DNA of 64,000 nt from JAIEOG01 sp964519985 (GTDB lineage: Bacteria; Bdellovibrionota; FAC87; UBA2466): positions 124,001 to 188,000 of the forward strand of contig CAZFMF010000002.1 of assembly GCA_964519985.1 (NCBI GenBank). Reading direction: 5' to 3'. The translations under genes and the position numbers were made by a program. Positions 16,330 through 24,768 of the stretch are shown piece after piece (position 1 is the first letter of the stretch; each line of letters begins with the position of its first letter). The notes under the pieces are model-generated. The model did no database searches, had not been told where the DNA came from, and was given only the letters and a program-made list of their open reading frames with translations.

Positions 16330-17181
16330 ATGAAGCAGTTGAAAGCGATTTTCCTAGCGGTAGCGGTTTTCCTGGCCGTGTCGAGCACCATCGGTGCCAC
16401 GCGCGCGCACGCCGAATACTACGATTCGTACGGTGCCGGTAACAGCTGGTCGGGCCTTTACGGCACCGGCGGCTACAACCTCTATGGTTTGGGCACCGAC
16501 ATGTACAACCTCGGCGGGTACGCGAACAACGCCTACGGCTACTCCGGCGGATACGACAGCAACTACTACGGCTATACCTCCGGCTACGACGCTAGCTACT
16601 ACGGTTCGAACTGGGGCGGCTCCTGCGGCAGCCTGATGTCGACCTGCTCGGGCGGTTACGATTACGCCAATCTCTATGGCTACGGATACGGCTCGAATAC
16701 CTACGACTTTAATCTGATGATCAACATCAACATCCCGATCTACGGATACGGGTATGGATACGGCCAACAATCCTCGTGCGGCGGGCATTGCTCGTTCTGC
16801 ACCAGCGGTTGCAGCCTTTGCAGCAGCGGCGGATATGGAAGTGTCGGGGGCGGTTCTTGCGGCGGCGGTTACGCGCAAAATCCCTACTACCCGAGTTACC
16901 CGTCGTACCCGAGCTACCCCAGCTACCCGACTTGGCCGACGACGCCGAGCTGGCCGACGTACCCGTCGTTGCCGACGAATCCTTATTACCCGACCAATCC
17001 CTCGGTCGTGATCGATATTACGACGCCTCCGGTTCTCCCCCCCTGGGGCGGATGCGGTGGCGTGGTTCAGTGCCCGACGGGCCCGGTGCAGCCTACCCAG
17101 CCGCAACCGACCTACAACTGGACGACGGGCACAAGCCCCGTGGATCCGGTTCGGTACAAAGTACCGCGCGGTTCGCACTAA
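16330..17181 (+). CDS. Secreted Tyr/Gly-rich, Cys-containing repeat protein (fibre- or adhesive-like)
   Basis: 283 residues from the ATG at 16330 (GGAG nine bases upstream; an earlier in-frame Met at 16303 would spoil the signal). Signal peptide: LKAIFLAVAVFLAVSSTIGATRAHA. The mature part divides into a Tyr/Gly/Asn/Ser region (GYNLYGLGTDMYNLGGY, GGYDSNYYGYTSGYDASYYG), a short hydrophobic piece (FNLMININIPI) before YGYGYGYGQ, a Cys-rich segment (CGGHCSFCTSGCSLC), a PSYP tandem repeat, and a Pro/Thr-rich end. Such composition is typical of silk-, keratin- or mussel-adhesive-like or amyloid fibres. Disulfides or dityrosine cross-links are possible. No domain match is known to me. A surface or matrix role is inference. 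Confidence 0.8.
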   Translation: MKQLKAIFLAVAVFLAVSSTIGATRAHAEYYDSYGAGNSWSGLYGTGGYNLYGLGTDMYNLGGYANNAYGYSGGYDSNYYGYTSGYDASYYGSNWGGSCGSLMSTCSGGYDYANLYGYGYGSNTYDFNLMININIPIYGYGYGYGQQSSCGGHCSFCTSGCSLCSSGGYGSVGGGSCGGGYAQNPYYPSYPSYPSYPSYPTWPTTPSWPTYPSLPTNPYYPTNPSVVIDITTPPVLPPWGGCGGVVQCPTGPVQPTQPQPTYNWTTGTSPVDPVRYKVPRGSH

Positions 17182-17233
17182 TAATGTCTTGAAGGGGAAC
17201 TACGCCTAGTGGCGGTGTTCTCCGAGCGAGGAA

Positions 17234-17311
17234 ACGGAAGCAGTTCAGGGACTCGCCTCCTCCCCCTTATGTGGCCCCGATGCACATATCTTGTCTCGGG
17301 ACTGCTTCCGT
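17234..17311. other. Structured non-coding segment upstream of dksA
   Basis: ACGGAAGCAGT (17234-17244) and ACTGCTTCCGT (17301-17311) pair perfectly, and a bulge allows further pairing (GAA with TTC). They enclose a G+C-rich loop of 56 bases. It lies in the 292-bp gap after the Tyr/Gly-rich gene and before dksA. It could be the terminator region of the first gene, a 5' leader of dksA, or a small RNA. No T tract follows, so a simple terminator is unlikely. Confidence 0.45.
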
Positions 17312-17473
17312 AATTTCGCGTACTTACGATTCCTCTAGATTCCCCCGACCCCTTTTGCTATACGTCCGACCCTTGAGTCGCCGAGAGTTGACTTTGCGAC
17401 GCGCATTAAGGAAATTACCCGTTACGTTTGCCTCTGGTTGAGGCAGGCGCTACATAACAGGGTGGGTACGGAA

Positions 17474-17881
17474 ATGAAGAAGTCGGAGTTAGCTAAACTT
17501 AAAGAAACCTTGGAGAAACAGCTCAAGGATCTCCAGATGGATTTGACGCGAAATCTCGCGCAACCCATGACCACCCCGTTGCTTGCCGATGTGAACGATC
17601 AGGCCAGCTTCGAAACCGAGCGCAGCTTTGAAATTCGCATCAAAGACCGCGAACGCAAACTCGTCGGCAAAGTGCAAGAAGCGCTGAAGAAGATCAGCGA
17701 AGGCACTTACGGCGTCTGCGTTTCCTGCGGCGAAGCCATCGGCGTGAAACGCCTACAGGCGCGTCCGGTGACCGACCTTTGCATTAACTGCAAATCGGAA
17801 ATGGAAGCCCAGGAAAGCCGCGAAGAATCGTTCGCGCTGGCGTCCCAAAAAGACAGCTCCAATAGCCCTCTCGCGAACTAG
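17474..17881 (+). CDS. dksA: DksA/TraR-family zinc-finger transcription regulator
   Basis: 135 residues from the ATG at 17474. The N-terminal coiled coil carries the tip motif D-x-x-D-x-A (Asp39, Asp42, Ala44) that reaches into the RNA polymerase secondary channel. The zinc finger has four Cys (82, 85, 103, 106) in GTYGVCVSCGEAIGVKRLQARP and LCINC. This is the full DksA plan, and the protein should act with ppGpp on rRNA and amino-acid promoters. The Ser/Asn-rich last 15 residues are extra. The stop TAG is at the exact edge of a dispersed repeat (TAG-TCATTACG). A long, structured upstream leader precedes it. Confidence 0.92.
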   Translation: MKKSELAKLKETLEKQLKDLQMDLTRNLAQPMTTPLLADVNDQASFETERSFEIRIKDRERKLVGKVQEALKKISEGTYGVCVSCGEAIGVKRLQARPVTDLCINCKSEMEAQESREESFALASQKDSSNSPLAN

Positions 17882-17958
17882 TCATTACGAATGCAGTCAT
17901 TGCGAACGTAGTGAAGCAATCCCGCATCCACGGGTGCGAGGCCACGCCCTCGCGATGC
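17881..17958. repeat. Dispersed palindromic repeat, copy 4
   Basis: GTCATTACGAATGCAGTCATTGCGAACGTAGTGAAGCAATCCCGC and then GGGTGCGAGGCC to CTCGCGATGCC. The G of the dksA TAG is the first base. The other end stops two bases before the stop codon of the minus-strand gene, so the repeat fills the entire convergent gap. Confidence 0.85.
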
Positions 17959-17960
17959 CT

Positions 17961-18584
17961 TTAAAAGCCGATCAGTAGACCCGCGTGTGCGGTCCACTCG
18001 GGCGCGTCGCCGCTTGCGAAAGAAAAGTTGTAGTCCGTGCCGAGAACGATCGAAGTCGCGGGACTCAGGCGAATGTTCAAAGTCCCCCCGGGACCTATTC
18101 GGTAGAAAATGTCCCCGCTCAAGAAAGTCGAACCGGAGCGCCAACCCAAACGCTGATTCGCGCCGGCGCTAAAGGCCACGGGCCCCAACCGGAAGAGAAA
18201 GAATTGAAGGTTTGTCGCAAGCTCGATGATGTCGGAACCGGCCGCGCCCAACATCGCATCGCTGAAGCGACGGTAGTAACCCACCGAAGGCAAGAGATAG
18301 AAGCGACTGCCAAGCGAGAAACGCGAGAACAGGCGCAAGCCCGCAAAGGCTTCGCCTAAGACAAAGGGACGGGAGTCTTTCACGACGCCCACCCCACCCG
18401 CTTGGATACCGAGTCGCACCGGTGCCGCGGAGCTTTCCGGCGGGGCACTGCTCGTGCTGGATGCCTCTGCCGGCTGGGCTAAGGGTGCCGGCATGAGCGG
18501 AGCTTTCCCCCGAGGGGTGCGCGCTTCGGCCACACTCCCCAAAAGCAGGCAAAACAAGGCTATCAATAAACTTCCGCGATTCAT
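17961..18584 (-). CDS. Predicted outer-membrane barrel protein of unknown function
   Basis: 207 residues. Signal peptide LLIALFCLLLGSVAEA, then a Pro/Ser/Ala-rich linker of about 35 residues, then amphipathic strands rich in Gly, Arg and aromatic residues (FSRFSLGSRFYLLPSVGYYRRF). It ends in Phe (HAGLLIGF), typical for a porin-type C-terminus. I cannot name a family. Its 3' end abuts a dispersed repeat; the HU gene lies upstream on the same strand. Confidence 0.65.
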   Translation of the reverse strand: MNRGSLLIALFCLLLGSVAEARTPRGKAPLMPAPLAQPAEASSTSSAPPESSAAPVRLGIQAGGVGVVKDSRPFVLGEAFAGLRLFSRFSLGSRFYLLPSVGYYRRFSDAMLGAAGSDIIELATNLQFFLFRLGPVAFSAGANQRLGWRSGSTFLSGDIFYRIGPGGTLNIRLSPATSIVLGTDYNFSFASGDAPEWTAHAGLLIGF

Positions 18585-18667
18585 GCTTGCTCATTAGACA
18601 AAGCAGAATGCGTGCCGAGAACCCGCGCACTGAACACGGGCAGTGGACGGCCACGGAATCGACAGAC

Positions 18668-18940
18668 TTAATTCAAATAGTCTTTGAAGTCTTTGCCGGG
18701 ACGAAAACGCGGAACCCAGGCCGCTTTGATGCTGATCGTCTCGCCGGTTTGCGGGTTGCGGCCTTTGCGAGCGCTGCGCTTGGATCGAACGAACGTTCCG
18801 AATCCGACGAGTCGCAACTCCTCACCCTTTTTCACACTCTTCTTGGCGGCTTCTAAAGTCGCCTCGATGACTCGCTGGCAATCGGCCTTGGTAAGCTTGG
18901 TTTCTTCAGCCACCTTGGCAATGAGATCGTTTTTGTTCAT
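18668..18940 (-). CDS. hup: HU-type DNA-binding protein
   Basis: 90 residues spanning the complete fold: KNDLIAKVAEETKLTKADCQRVI, then ELRLVGFGTFVRSKRSARKGRNPQTGE with the DNA-intercalating arm, and PRFRPGKDFKDYLN at the end. The wording is HU rather than IHF (GFGTF, GRNPQTGE, PGK). It binds DNA non-specifically and compacts the nucleoid. The start ATG follows GAGGGAAA. It is about 40 % identical by eye to the IHF-like protein at 7763-8038. Confidence 0.93.
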   Translation of the reverse strand: MNKNDLIAKVAEETKLTKADCQRVIEATLEAAKKSVKKGEELRLVGFGTFVRSKRSARKGRNPQTGETISIKAAWVPRFRPGKDFKDYLN

Positions 18941-19122
18941 TTTCCCTCCGTCTCAAGAAGCCTCTTGAACGGAAAAAGTTGCCGCAAAGTTCCGCGCCCT
19001 GCAAGCGCTGAGTGCAAGCGGGTGTTCAGTCGCCTTCCTTGAATCATCTTGACTGACAATGGATCCGGGAGATCGCCTTTTTAAATTGTCCGCACTGCCC
19101 CGTGCGACTAGCATCAACGCTC

Positions 19123-19950
19123 ATGAATCAATATTGGCATCACCCAAACATCGATCCCGTCTTGATCCACATCTGGGGCCCCTTTCAAATCCGATGGTAC
19201 TCGCTGCTGTACGTCGGAGGGTTTCTGGTGGGACGTTCCATCTTGAAGTACCTGGCCAAGGAAGACCGCTTCAAGTTCACGCCCGACGACATGGAGCAGA
19301 TGATCGTTTGGGGATTGGTCGGTGCCGTCGTCGGCGCGCGCATCGTCTACTGCTTCGTTTACGATCCGACCGGACTCGCCCAAGACCCTTTGTACATTTT
19401 CAAGATTTACCAGGGCGGGCTCTCGTTTCACGGCGGGTTGATTGGCGTGATCGTCGCAGCATTGATCTTCGGCCGCAAACACGGCATCCCTTTTTGGAAT
19501 CTGGCGGATGCGATGGCGCTCGCGTGCACGCCCGGGTTGGCCATGGGACGGCTGGGCAACTTTATCAACGGAGAACTCTACGGCCGCCCGTCCACCGTTC
19601 CGTGGGCAATGATTTTCCCCGGTGGTGGCCCGCAACCGCGCCACCCTTCTCAGCTCTATGAGTTTTTCATGGAAGGCGTTTTGCTCTTCGCCCTGCTTTG
19701 GTGGCTCAAACCGCGCACCAAGACGGATGGGATTCTCGCGCTCACGTTCTTGTTCGGGTATTCGCTGGCGCGTTTTATCGTGGAGTTCTTCCGGCAGCCG
19801 GATGCGCAGGTGGGTTACTTGCTCTTAGGCTTGAGCATGGGGCAATGGCTTTCCATCGTCATGCTGGTAGCGAGTGCGGTGACCGCCTACCTCTTCTCAA
19901 AAAATGCGAAAACCGCCGCGCTCGTGCCGGTGAAGAAGAAAAAGAAGTAG
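19123..19950 (+). CDS. lgt: Phosphatidylglycerol--prolipoprotein diacylglyceryl transferase
   Basis: 275 residues from the ATG at 19123 (an earlier in-frame codon at 19102 is less likely). The signature MGRLGNFINGELYGRPS with the catalytic Arg is present, as are YSLLYVGGFL near the N-terminus and QGGLSFHGGLIG with the conserved His-Gly-Gly. Seven membrane segments are expected. The enzyme transfers diacylglycerol from phosphatidylglycerol to the Cys of the lipobox, the first step of lipoprotein maturation at the inner membrane. Lipoproteins in this window (10738-12354 and 56588-58135) are likely substrates. The Lys-rich C-terminus (VKKKKK) is cytoplasmic. The Shine-Dalgarno sequence is not clear. 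Confidence 0.95.
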   Translation: MNQYWHHPNIDPVLIHIWGPFQIRWYSLLYVGGFLVGRSILKYLAKEDRFKFTPDDMEQMIVWGLVGAVVGARIVYCFVYDPTGLAQDPLYIFKIYQGGLSFHGGLIGVIVAALIFGRKHGIPFWNLADAMALACTPGLAMGRLGNFINGELYGRPSTVPWAMIFPGGGPQPRHPSQLYEFFMEGVLLFALLWWLKPRTKTDGILALTFLFGYSLARFIVEFFRQPDAQVGYLLLGLSMGQWLSIVMLVASAVTAYLFSKNAKTAALVPVKKKKK

Positions 19951-19958
19951 CGACCGGT

Positions 19959-20690
19959 TTATCCGAAGTTGGGCAAGACGAAGGAGACCCCGCCGCTCAC
20001 ATTGAAGTTGCTGCGGAAGGCCTTGGTGCCGTACTTCTGCGAGTTCGCCATGTAATTGCGCAAGTCGAAGAAGAGCGTGAAGGCATTGCTGAGGAAGATC
20101 TTGAAGCCCACGCCGTAGTTGATCGAAAGGTCCCAGGCATTGACCATGCTGGTTTCGGTGTAGCTGGTGCTGCCGTTATTCGAAAAGCGAATGGTCTCGG
20201 TGTTGATCATCCCCACGCCGGTCACCACGTAGATATCGAGGTAAAGCACCTGCGCGCCGAAGAAACGGATTTTGCCGTAGAAGGGCGACATCAAGAGCGC
20301 CGTCCCAAAACTATTCTTGAGCTTCACCGCATCCAACGCCGTAATCGCCTTCCCGGGTGGCGGGTCCGAAACCAGGCTCGTGGTGAATGAGGTCACCGAA
20401 GCGAATGGTTTTTGGTAGTCGAGAATCTCCCAGCCAAAATGATCACTGATATGCCAGGTCGCCCGGGCGCCCAGCATGTAGTGGTTGAAGAGGGAGTCGT
20501 AGGGCAAAATTCCCGCCGATACCCCCAGCTCCAGTTTGCCGGATTTGTAGAATCGCTTATTGCGCAGAACCGTTTTGTTTTCTTTTTCGTAAGTGTTTTG
20601 CGAGCCGCCGATTTCCGGGGCGTCGGCGCGCGCGGCGGACGCAAAAAGCGCAAAAGAAACGACGGCCAAGGCCTTAATGCACTGCTTCAT
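19959..20690 (-). CDS. Outer-membrane beta-barrel protein of the myxobacterial/Bdellovibrio type
   Basis: 243 residues, signal peptide ALAVVSFALFASAARA. The mature part begins with an Asn/Lys-rich stretch (YEKENKTVLRNKRFYKSGKLELG), then LPYDSLFNHYMLGARATWHISDHFGWEI. This is the pattern of the 'outer membrane beta-barrel domain' family found mainly in Myxococcota and Bdellovibrionota. It ends in FVLPNFG. A role in envelope assembly or transport is not known. It converges with lgt over only eight bases, so both use the same stop region. The family affiliation is one of the taxonomic clues for the window. Confidence 0.8.
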   Translation of the reverse strand: MKQCIKALAVVSFALFASAARADAPEIGGSQNTYEKENKTVLRNKRFYKSGKLELGVSAGILPYDSLFNHYMLGARATWHISDHFGWEILDYQKPFASVTSFTTSLVSDPPPGKAITALDAVKLKNSFGTALLMSPFYGKIRFFGAQVLYLDIYVVTGVGMINTETIRFSNNGSTSYTETSMVNAWDLSINYGVGFKIFLSNAFTLFFDLRNYMANSQKYGTKAFRSNFNVSGGVSFVLPNFG

Positions 20691-20802
20691 GGACGACCCC
20701 TGGTTAGGGAAGGAATGGGAGTTACCGACGGTACTTTCATTTCAACACGCGCTGTCGCTCCCCGCAATGACAATTCCCGACGCTCCCTGTTAGTGTGCGG
20801 GG

Positions 20803-21450
20803 ATGTGGGAAAATCTTCTCAACGTGGTTGTCTTGGTCCCGGTGTTTCTTTTTTCGCTCTGCCTCCATGAGTTTGCCCATGCCTGGATCGCGGCCAAACT
20901 AGGCGACAATACGGCCCACGAGGCCGGGCGCTTAACGCTCCACCCCATGGCCCACGCGGATATTTTCGGAACGCTGATTCTGCCCAGCATCTGCATCTAC
21001 AGTGGCCTCCCCTTTTTCGGTTGGGCCAAGCCGGTGCCGGTGGATGCCCGCCATTTCAAAAACCCGCGCCGGGGCATGGCCTACGTGGCCGCCGCCGGCC
21101 CGATCGCGAACTTGATTTTGGCCGGGATCGCGACCGCGGTCTTGGGCGTGGCGGTGCGCACCGAATGGCAAATCGCCGGTTACGGAATTTCGGAACCCCT
21201 GCAAATCCTGGCGTTACTCTCTATCCAGGTGAACCTTTTTCTCGCCCTCTTCAATCTGATCCCGTTTCCGCCCTTGGACGGATTTAATATCCTGCAGGCC
21301 GTCTTGCCGCTGCGTTGGGCGGCGGCTCTGTACCGCGTCACGCCCTACTCCGGACTCATTCTTCTGGTCGCCTTGATGACCGGTGGGTTGCAATTCGTCG
21401 GCGCTCCGGTCGGGCATATTTACCGATCGCTCATCTCCTTGGTAACCTAA
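20803..21450 (+). CDS. Site-2 protease family (M50) membrane metalloprotease
   Basis: 215 residues. The zinc motif HExxH is HEFAH at residues 22-26 in the first membrane helix, and the third ligand is in NLIPFPPLDGFN. Five or six membrane helices are seen, with GPIANLILAG typical of the short, single-domain S2P class. No PDZ domain is present, so it is not the RseP type. Proteases of this class cut transmembrane segments of regulators; the substrate is unknown. The DUF2214 gene begins four bases after its stop, so the two are likely co-transcribed. Confidence 0.9.
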   Translation: MWENLLNVVVLVPVFLFSLCLHEFAHAWIAAKLGDNTAHEAGRLTLHPMAHADIFGTLILPSICIYSGLPFFGWAKPVPVDARHFKNPRRGMAYVAAAGPIANLILAGIATAVLGVAVRTEWQIAGYGISEPLQILALLSIQVNLFLALFNLIPFPPLDGFNILQAVLPLRWAAALYRVTPYSGLILLVALMTGGLQFVGAPVGHIYRSLISLVT

Positions 21451-21454
21451 CGCC

Positions 21455-21916
21455 ATGTGGGCCTCATCCATCGTTGCCGCTCTGCACTTTGTCGCGCTGG
21501 CCATTGGTTTCGGCGCCGTTTTTGCCCGCGGGGTCGCGATGCGACGGATCTTAAGCCTAACGACGAAAAAAGAGGCGGGCCTGCGGGCCCTCTTCTTCGC
21601 CGACAACGCCTGGGGTATCGCGGCGATGCTCTGGATCCTGACCGGCGTCTCGCGCGCGTTTGGCGGATTGGAAAAGGGCACCGCGTTTTACCTCGCCAAC
21701 CCCCTCTTCCACTTGAAGCTCGGACTCTTCGCACTCATTTTTGCGCTCGAGATCTGGCCGATGGTGCTCTTCGTGAAGTGGCGCATTCGCCTGATCAAGG
21801 GCAAACCGATTGAAAACCTCGAAGTGTTGGGCAAACTGAAATGGATCAATGACCTCGAGGTCGGGCTCATCCTCGCGATTGTTTTCGTCGCGTCCGCGAT
21901 GGCGCGTGGTTTGTAA
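21455..21916 (+). CDS. DUF2214-family four-helix membrane protein
   Basis: 153 residues, four clear membrane helices (IVAALHFVALAIGFGAVFA, then AMLWILTGVSRAFG, FALIFALEIWPMVLF, VGLILAIVFVASAMA). The His in the first helix and the wording IAALHFVALAIG fit DUF2214. The function is unknown; the His residues may bind haem, but that is inference. It starts four bases after the M50 protease stop and its own stop directly abuts the 3' end of priA on the other strand. Confidence 0.8.
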   Translation: MWASSIVAALHFVALAIGFGAVFARGVAMRRILSLTTKKEAGLRALFFADNAWGIAAMLWILTGVSRAFGGLEKGTAFYLANPLFHLKLGLFALIFALEIWPMVLFVKWRIRLIKGKPIENLEVLGKLKWINDLEVGLILAIVFVASAMARGL

Positions 21917-23926
21917 CTACATGCAGCTAATCGGATCGATATCCGACGCCATCTGCACGCCACTCTTTAGGTGCTCCGCGTATTCATCGGCCAGATGCAT
22001 GGCGCGTTGCAGTTCGCGGATGGAATCGCTCTTCACCAGACAATGCCAGCGGTAGAGGTTCTTGAGTTTCGCGAGCGGGGCTTCGGCGGGTCCGAGGACT
22101 TGCACGCCGGGGAGTTGGCGGGAGACGAGAAAGGCCACCATGCGGTCGGCGAATTCTTGTACGCGCTGGGGGCTTTTGTGTTGAAAGCGCAACATCGCAA
22201 GCCGCTTCGCCGGTGGGAACCCGACTTGGGTGCGCGACTGCGACTCATTCTCGAAAAACGTCTTGGCATCGTTGCGGATGGCCTGCTGCAAGATCGGCGC
22301 GTCGGGGTTGAGACTTTGTAAAATCACTTCCCCTTCGATATCGCCGCGACCGGCCCGGCCCGAAACCTGCGTAATGATCTGAAACGTGCGCTCGTTGGCC
22401 CGGAAGTCGGGCATGTTCAGGGTGGCGTCCGCCATCAAGATCCCGACCAGCGCAATTCCCGGGAAATCATGCCCCTTGGCCAACATCTGCGTACCAATCA
22501 CGATATCGATCTCGCGATTGGCGACCGAGGCCAAGATGCCTTCCAGCTCCGCACGGGTTTTGATCACGGAACGATCCATGCGGGCGATCCTCGCTTTGGG
22601 CAAGATCCCTTGGAGTTCTTTCTCCACTTGTTCGGTTCCCACCCCCAGCGTGTCGAGGTTCGCCCCGCTGCACCCCTCGCACGTCGCGGGAACTTCGTGG
22701 CTCGATCCGCAGTAATGGCACTGCAGTGACGGCGGGTGCTTGTAATAGGTCAAAGCCACATCACACTGACGGCAACGCCAAGTGTGGCCGCAGTCTAGAC
22801 AGTAAAGAAAATGGGCGTAACCCAATCGATTGAGGTAGAGCAGCGCCTGTTGGCCTGCGGCCACGGTGGCGTGCAATCGGCCGGCGAGCGTGTGACTTAG
22901 CCACGGCGTGGTCGGGCTATACCACTGGTCCTTCTCTCGCATATCGACCATGGAAATTTTTGGTAGCTTACGGGCGTGCACGCGATTGGGCAGTTCCACG
23001 TACCGGTAGCGGCCCGACTTCGCGTTTGTATAGCTCTCCAGCGAAGGCGTCGCCGATCCCAGAATCACCTTTGCGCCCATCAGACGCCCACGGACCACGG
23101 CGACATCGCGCGCGTGGTAGCGCAAAGAATCTTCCTGCTTGAAGGAGGTCTCGTGCTCCTCATCCACGATGATGAGGCCAAGGTTTTTGACCGGAGCAAA
23201 AACGGCCGAGCGGGCGCCGATCACGATTGTCGCGTGGCCCAAGCGCAGCTTTTCCCACTGCGAGAGGCGTTCGCGCGCCGTGAGGTCGCTGTGGAGAACG
23301 GCGACTTTTCCCGGGAAGCGGGAGGAAAACCTGCCTAGGAGTTGCGGTGTCAGCGCGATCTCCGGAACTAAGATCATCCCGCCCTGACCCTGGGCCAGGA
23401 CGATTTCCAAGGCGCGGATGTAGACTTCGGTTTTTCCACTGCCGGTCACGCCGTGGATCAAAATCGGTTTTTGATTTTCGTCTCGGATTTGCTCGAGGGC
23501 GGCTTGCTGATCCGCAGTCAACTCTGGCACCGCCACCGATCCCACCGCCGCAAACTCCAATGGCTTCAAGGCCAGAGCTTTTTCTTTTTGGGCTGGGGTC
23601 GCGGTGATATAGGCCTTCGGAACCGCGGCCGCGATCACTTCTCCGATGGGGTGGCAGTAATATTCGGACACCCAGCGTAAGAACTTCAGCATCGAGGCAT
23701 CAAAGAGCGGCGCTTTCATCAGCACGCCTTGGATCGGCTTGAGCTTGTCCGCCGGAATGTCGCTCGTTTCCGGAAAACCCAAAACGAAAGCATGGGTCTT
23801 GCGTCGCTTCAATGCGACTTCCACCACACTGCCCACTTCCAGCTCGGCATCCGGCGCGATGAGGTAGTGAAATGAGGAGTCGACGCGCACCGGGACAGCG
23901 ACGTCCACTAAACGGGAGGGGGTCAT
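21917..23926 (-). CDS. priA: Primosomal protein N', replication restart helicase
   Basis: 669 residues. N-terminal DNA-binding domain (VDVAVPVRVDSSFHYL), Walker A GVTGSGKTE, DEEH box in VDEEHETSFKQEDSL, and a zinc-binding segment CLDCGHTWRCRQCDV with CHYCG and CEGC (eight Cys). Motif VI is QVSGRAGRG. PriA unwinds forked DNA and loads DnaB to restart stalled replication. The usual length in the family is 700-730. The start ATG overlaps the preceding gene's stop (ATGA), so it is the last gene of galU-unknown-priA. The convergent neighbour ends one base away. Confidence 0.96.
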   Translation of the reverse strand: MTPSRLVDVAVPVRVDSSFHYLIAPDAELEVGSVVEVALKRRKTHAFVLGFPETSDIPADKLKPIQGVLMKAPLFDASMLKFLRWVSEYYCHPIGEVIAAAVPKAYITATPAQKEKALALKPLEFAAVGSVAVPELTADQQAALEQIRDENQKPILIHGVTGSGKTEVYIRALEIVLAQGQGGMILVPEIALTPQLLGRFSSRFPGKVAVLHSDLTARERLSQWEKLRLGHATIVIGARSAVFAPVKNLGLIIVDEEHETSFKQEDSLRYHARDVAVVRGRLMGAKVILGSATPSLESYTNAKSGRYRYVELPNRVHARKLPKISMVDMREKDQWYSPTTPWLSHTLAGRLHATVAAGQQALLYLNRLGYAHFLYCLDCGHTWRCRQCDVALTYYKHPPSLQCHYCGSSHEVPATCEGCSGANLDTLGVGTEQVEKELQGILPKARIARMDRSVIKTRAELEGILASVANREIDIVIGTQMLAKGHDFPGIALVGILMADATLNMPDFRANERTFQIITQVSGRAGRGDIEGEVILQSLNPDAPILQQAIRNDAKTFFENESQSRTQVGFPPAKRLAMLRFQHKSPQRVQEFADRMVAFLVSRQLPGVQVLGPAEAPLAKLKNLYRWHCLVKSDSIRELQRAMHLADEYAEHLKSGVQMASDIDPISCM

Positions 23927-24768
23927 CGGTAACGCACGATCAGGCGAATCGCCTCTTCTAGCGCCGACGACGGTGGCGAAGATGCGGAAGGCTGCTTGGA
24001 CGCCGTGCGCGCCGTCGCCAAAGTATCGCGTTTCACCGCCCGGGCTTGGGAGAGAGTCGATTTCACCCGCTCCATCCCGTTGATTTGCAAAGTGCTAAAA
24101 CGCGGCAACCGACCCAGCGGACCAAAGGAGGTAAAGCCGGTGAAGTCCCAAGCCGCATTTTCCGCCCCGACCCCCCATTCCAGCCGCAAGACGCCCTTGC
24201 CATCGCGCGAGAAGTAGACCGTGCGTTTCTGATCGCCTTCGGTCATTCCGTTTACGGCGATTCCAAATTCCTTTCCGACTTTTTGCAGGTCGATATCGTC
24301 GTGAAGCAGGTAATTGCCCTTGGTATCCCAAGTTTTGGGATCGCCTTCGGGCTTGTAACCGGGCTTGTATTGCAAGAGCTGATCACGGCGCAAGAAGCGC
24401 TCGCGCATCAAGCGATCCAGGTATTCCGTCCCGCCATCCACCAAGAAATAGTCGATAAACGCGCCGGTGCGGGAAGGCAGCGTTCGGCCGTCGCGGAACT
24501 GGTATTCCTTGGTCGTCCAATCCGAATAGACCGGTGGCTGCCCGGCCATTTGCCACTGGATCAATCCGCCGGCGCGCGTACCGAGGAATTGTTCGATCAC
24601 TTCGACGAACTCGCCTTCCTTGACCTGAACCAGGTGGCGAAATTGGAGTTCCACCACTTCGCTCGATTTGCGATTGCCGAAGATCTCGACCAGCTTTTCG
24701 GAAATCGGCGGAATAAATGCCCAACTGACACCGGGTAGTAGCGCTAAAATGAGGAGAAGTCTTTTCAT
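23923..24768 (-). CDS. Secreted protein of unknown function between galU and priA
   Basis: 281 residues. Signal peptide LLLILALLPGVSWA, then a mature protein rich in aromatic and charged residues, with YRDGRTLPSRTGAF-like central part (QFRDGRTLPSRTGAFIDYFL) and no Cys pair. A Ser/Pro/Ala-rich linker (KQPSASSPPSSA) comes before the last 15 residues. No domain is recognised. The start overlaps the galU stop and its stop overlaps the priA start, both as ATGA, so all three are translationally coupled. The mix of UDP-glucose synthesis and replication genes looks like simple operon packing. Confidence 0.7.
   Translation of the reverse strand: MKRLLLILALLPGVSWAFIPPISEKLVEIFGNRKSSEVVELQFRHLVQVKEGEFVEVIEQFLGTRAGGLIQWQMAGQPPVYSDWTTKEYQFRDGRTLPSRTGAFIDYFLVDGGTEYLDRLMRERFLRRDQLLQYKPGYKPEGDPKTWDTKGNYLLHDDIDLQKVGKEFGIAVNGMTEGDQKRTVYFSRDGKGVLRLEWGVGAENAAWDFTGFTSFGPLGRLPRFSTLQINGMERVKSTLSQARAVKRDTLATARTASKQPSASSPPSSALEEAIRLIVRYR

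Noticed and set aside
16354..17178. Long minus-strand frame antisense to the Tyr/Gly-rich gene
   Set aside because: It encodes an Arg/Val/Ala-rich chain caused by the repetitive codons of the opposite strand; no ribosome site and no domain.
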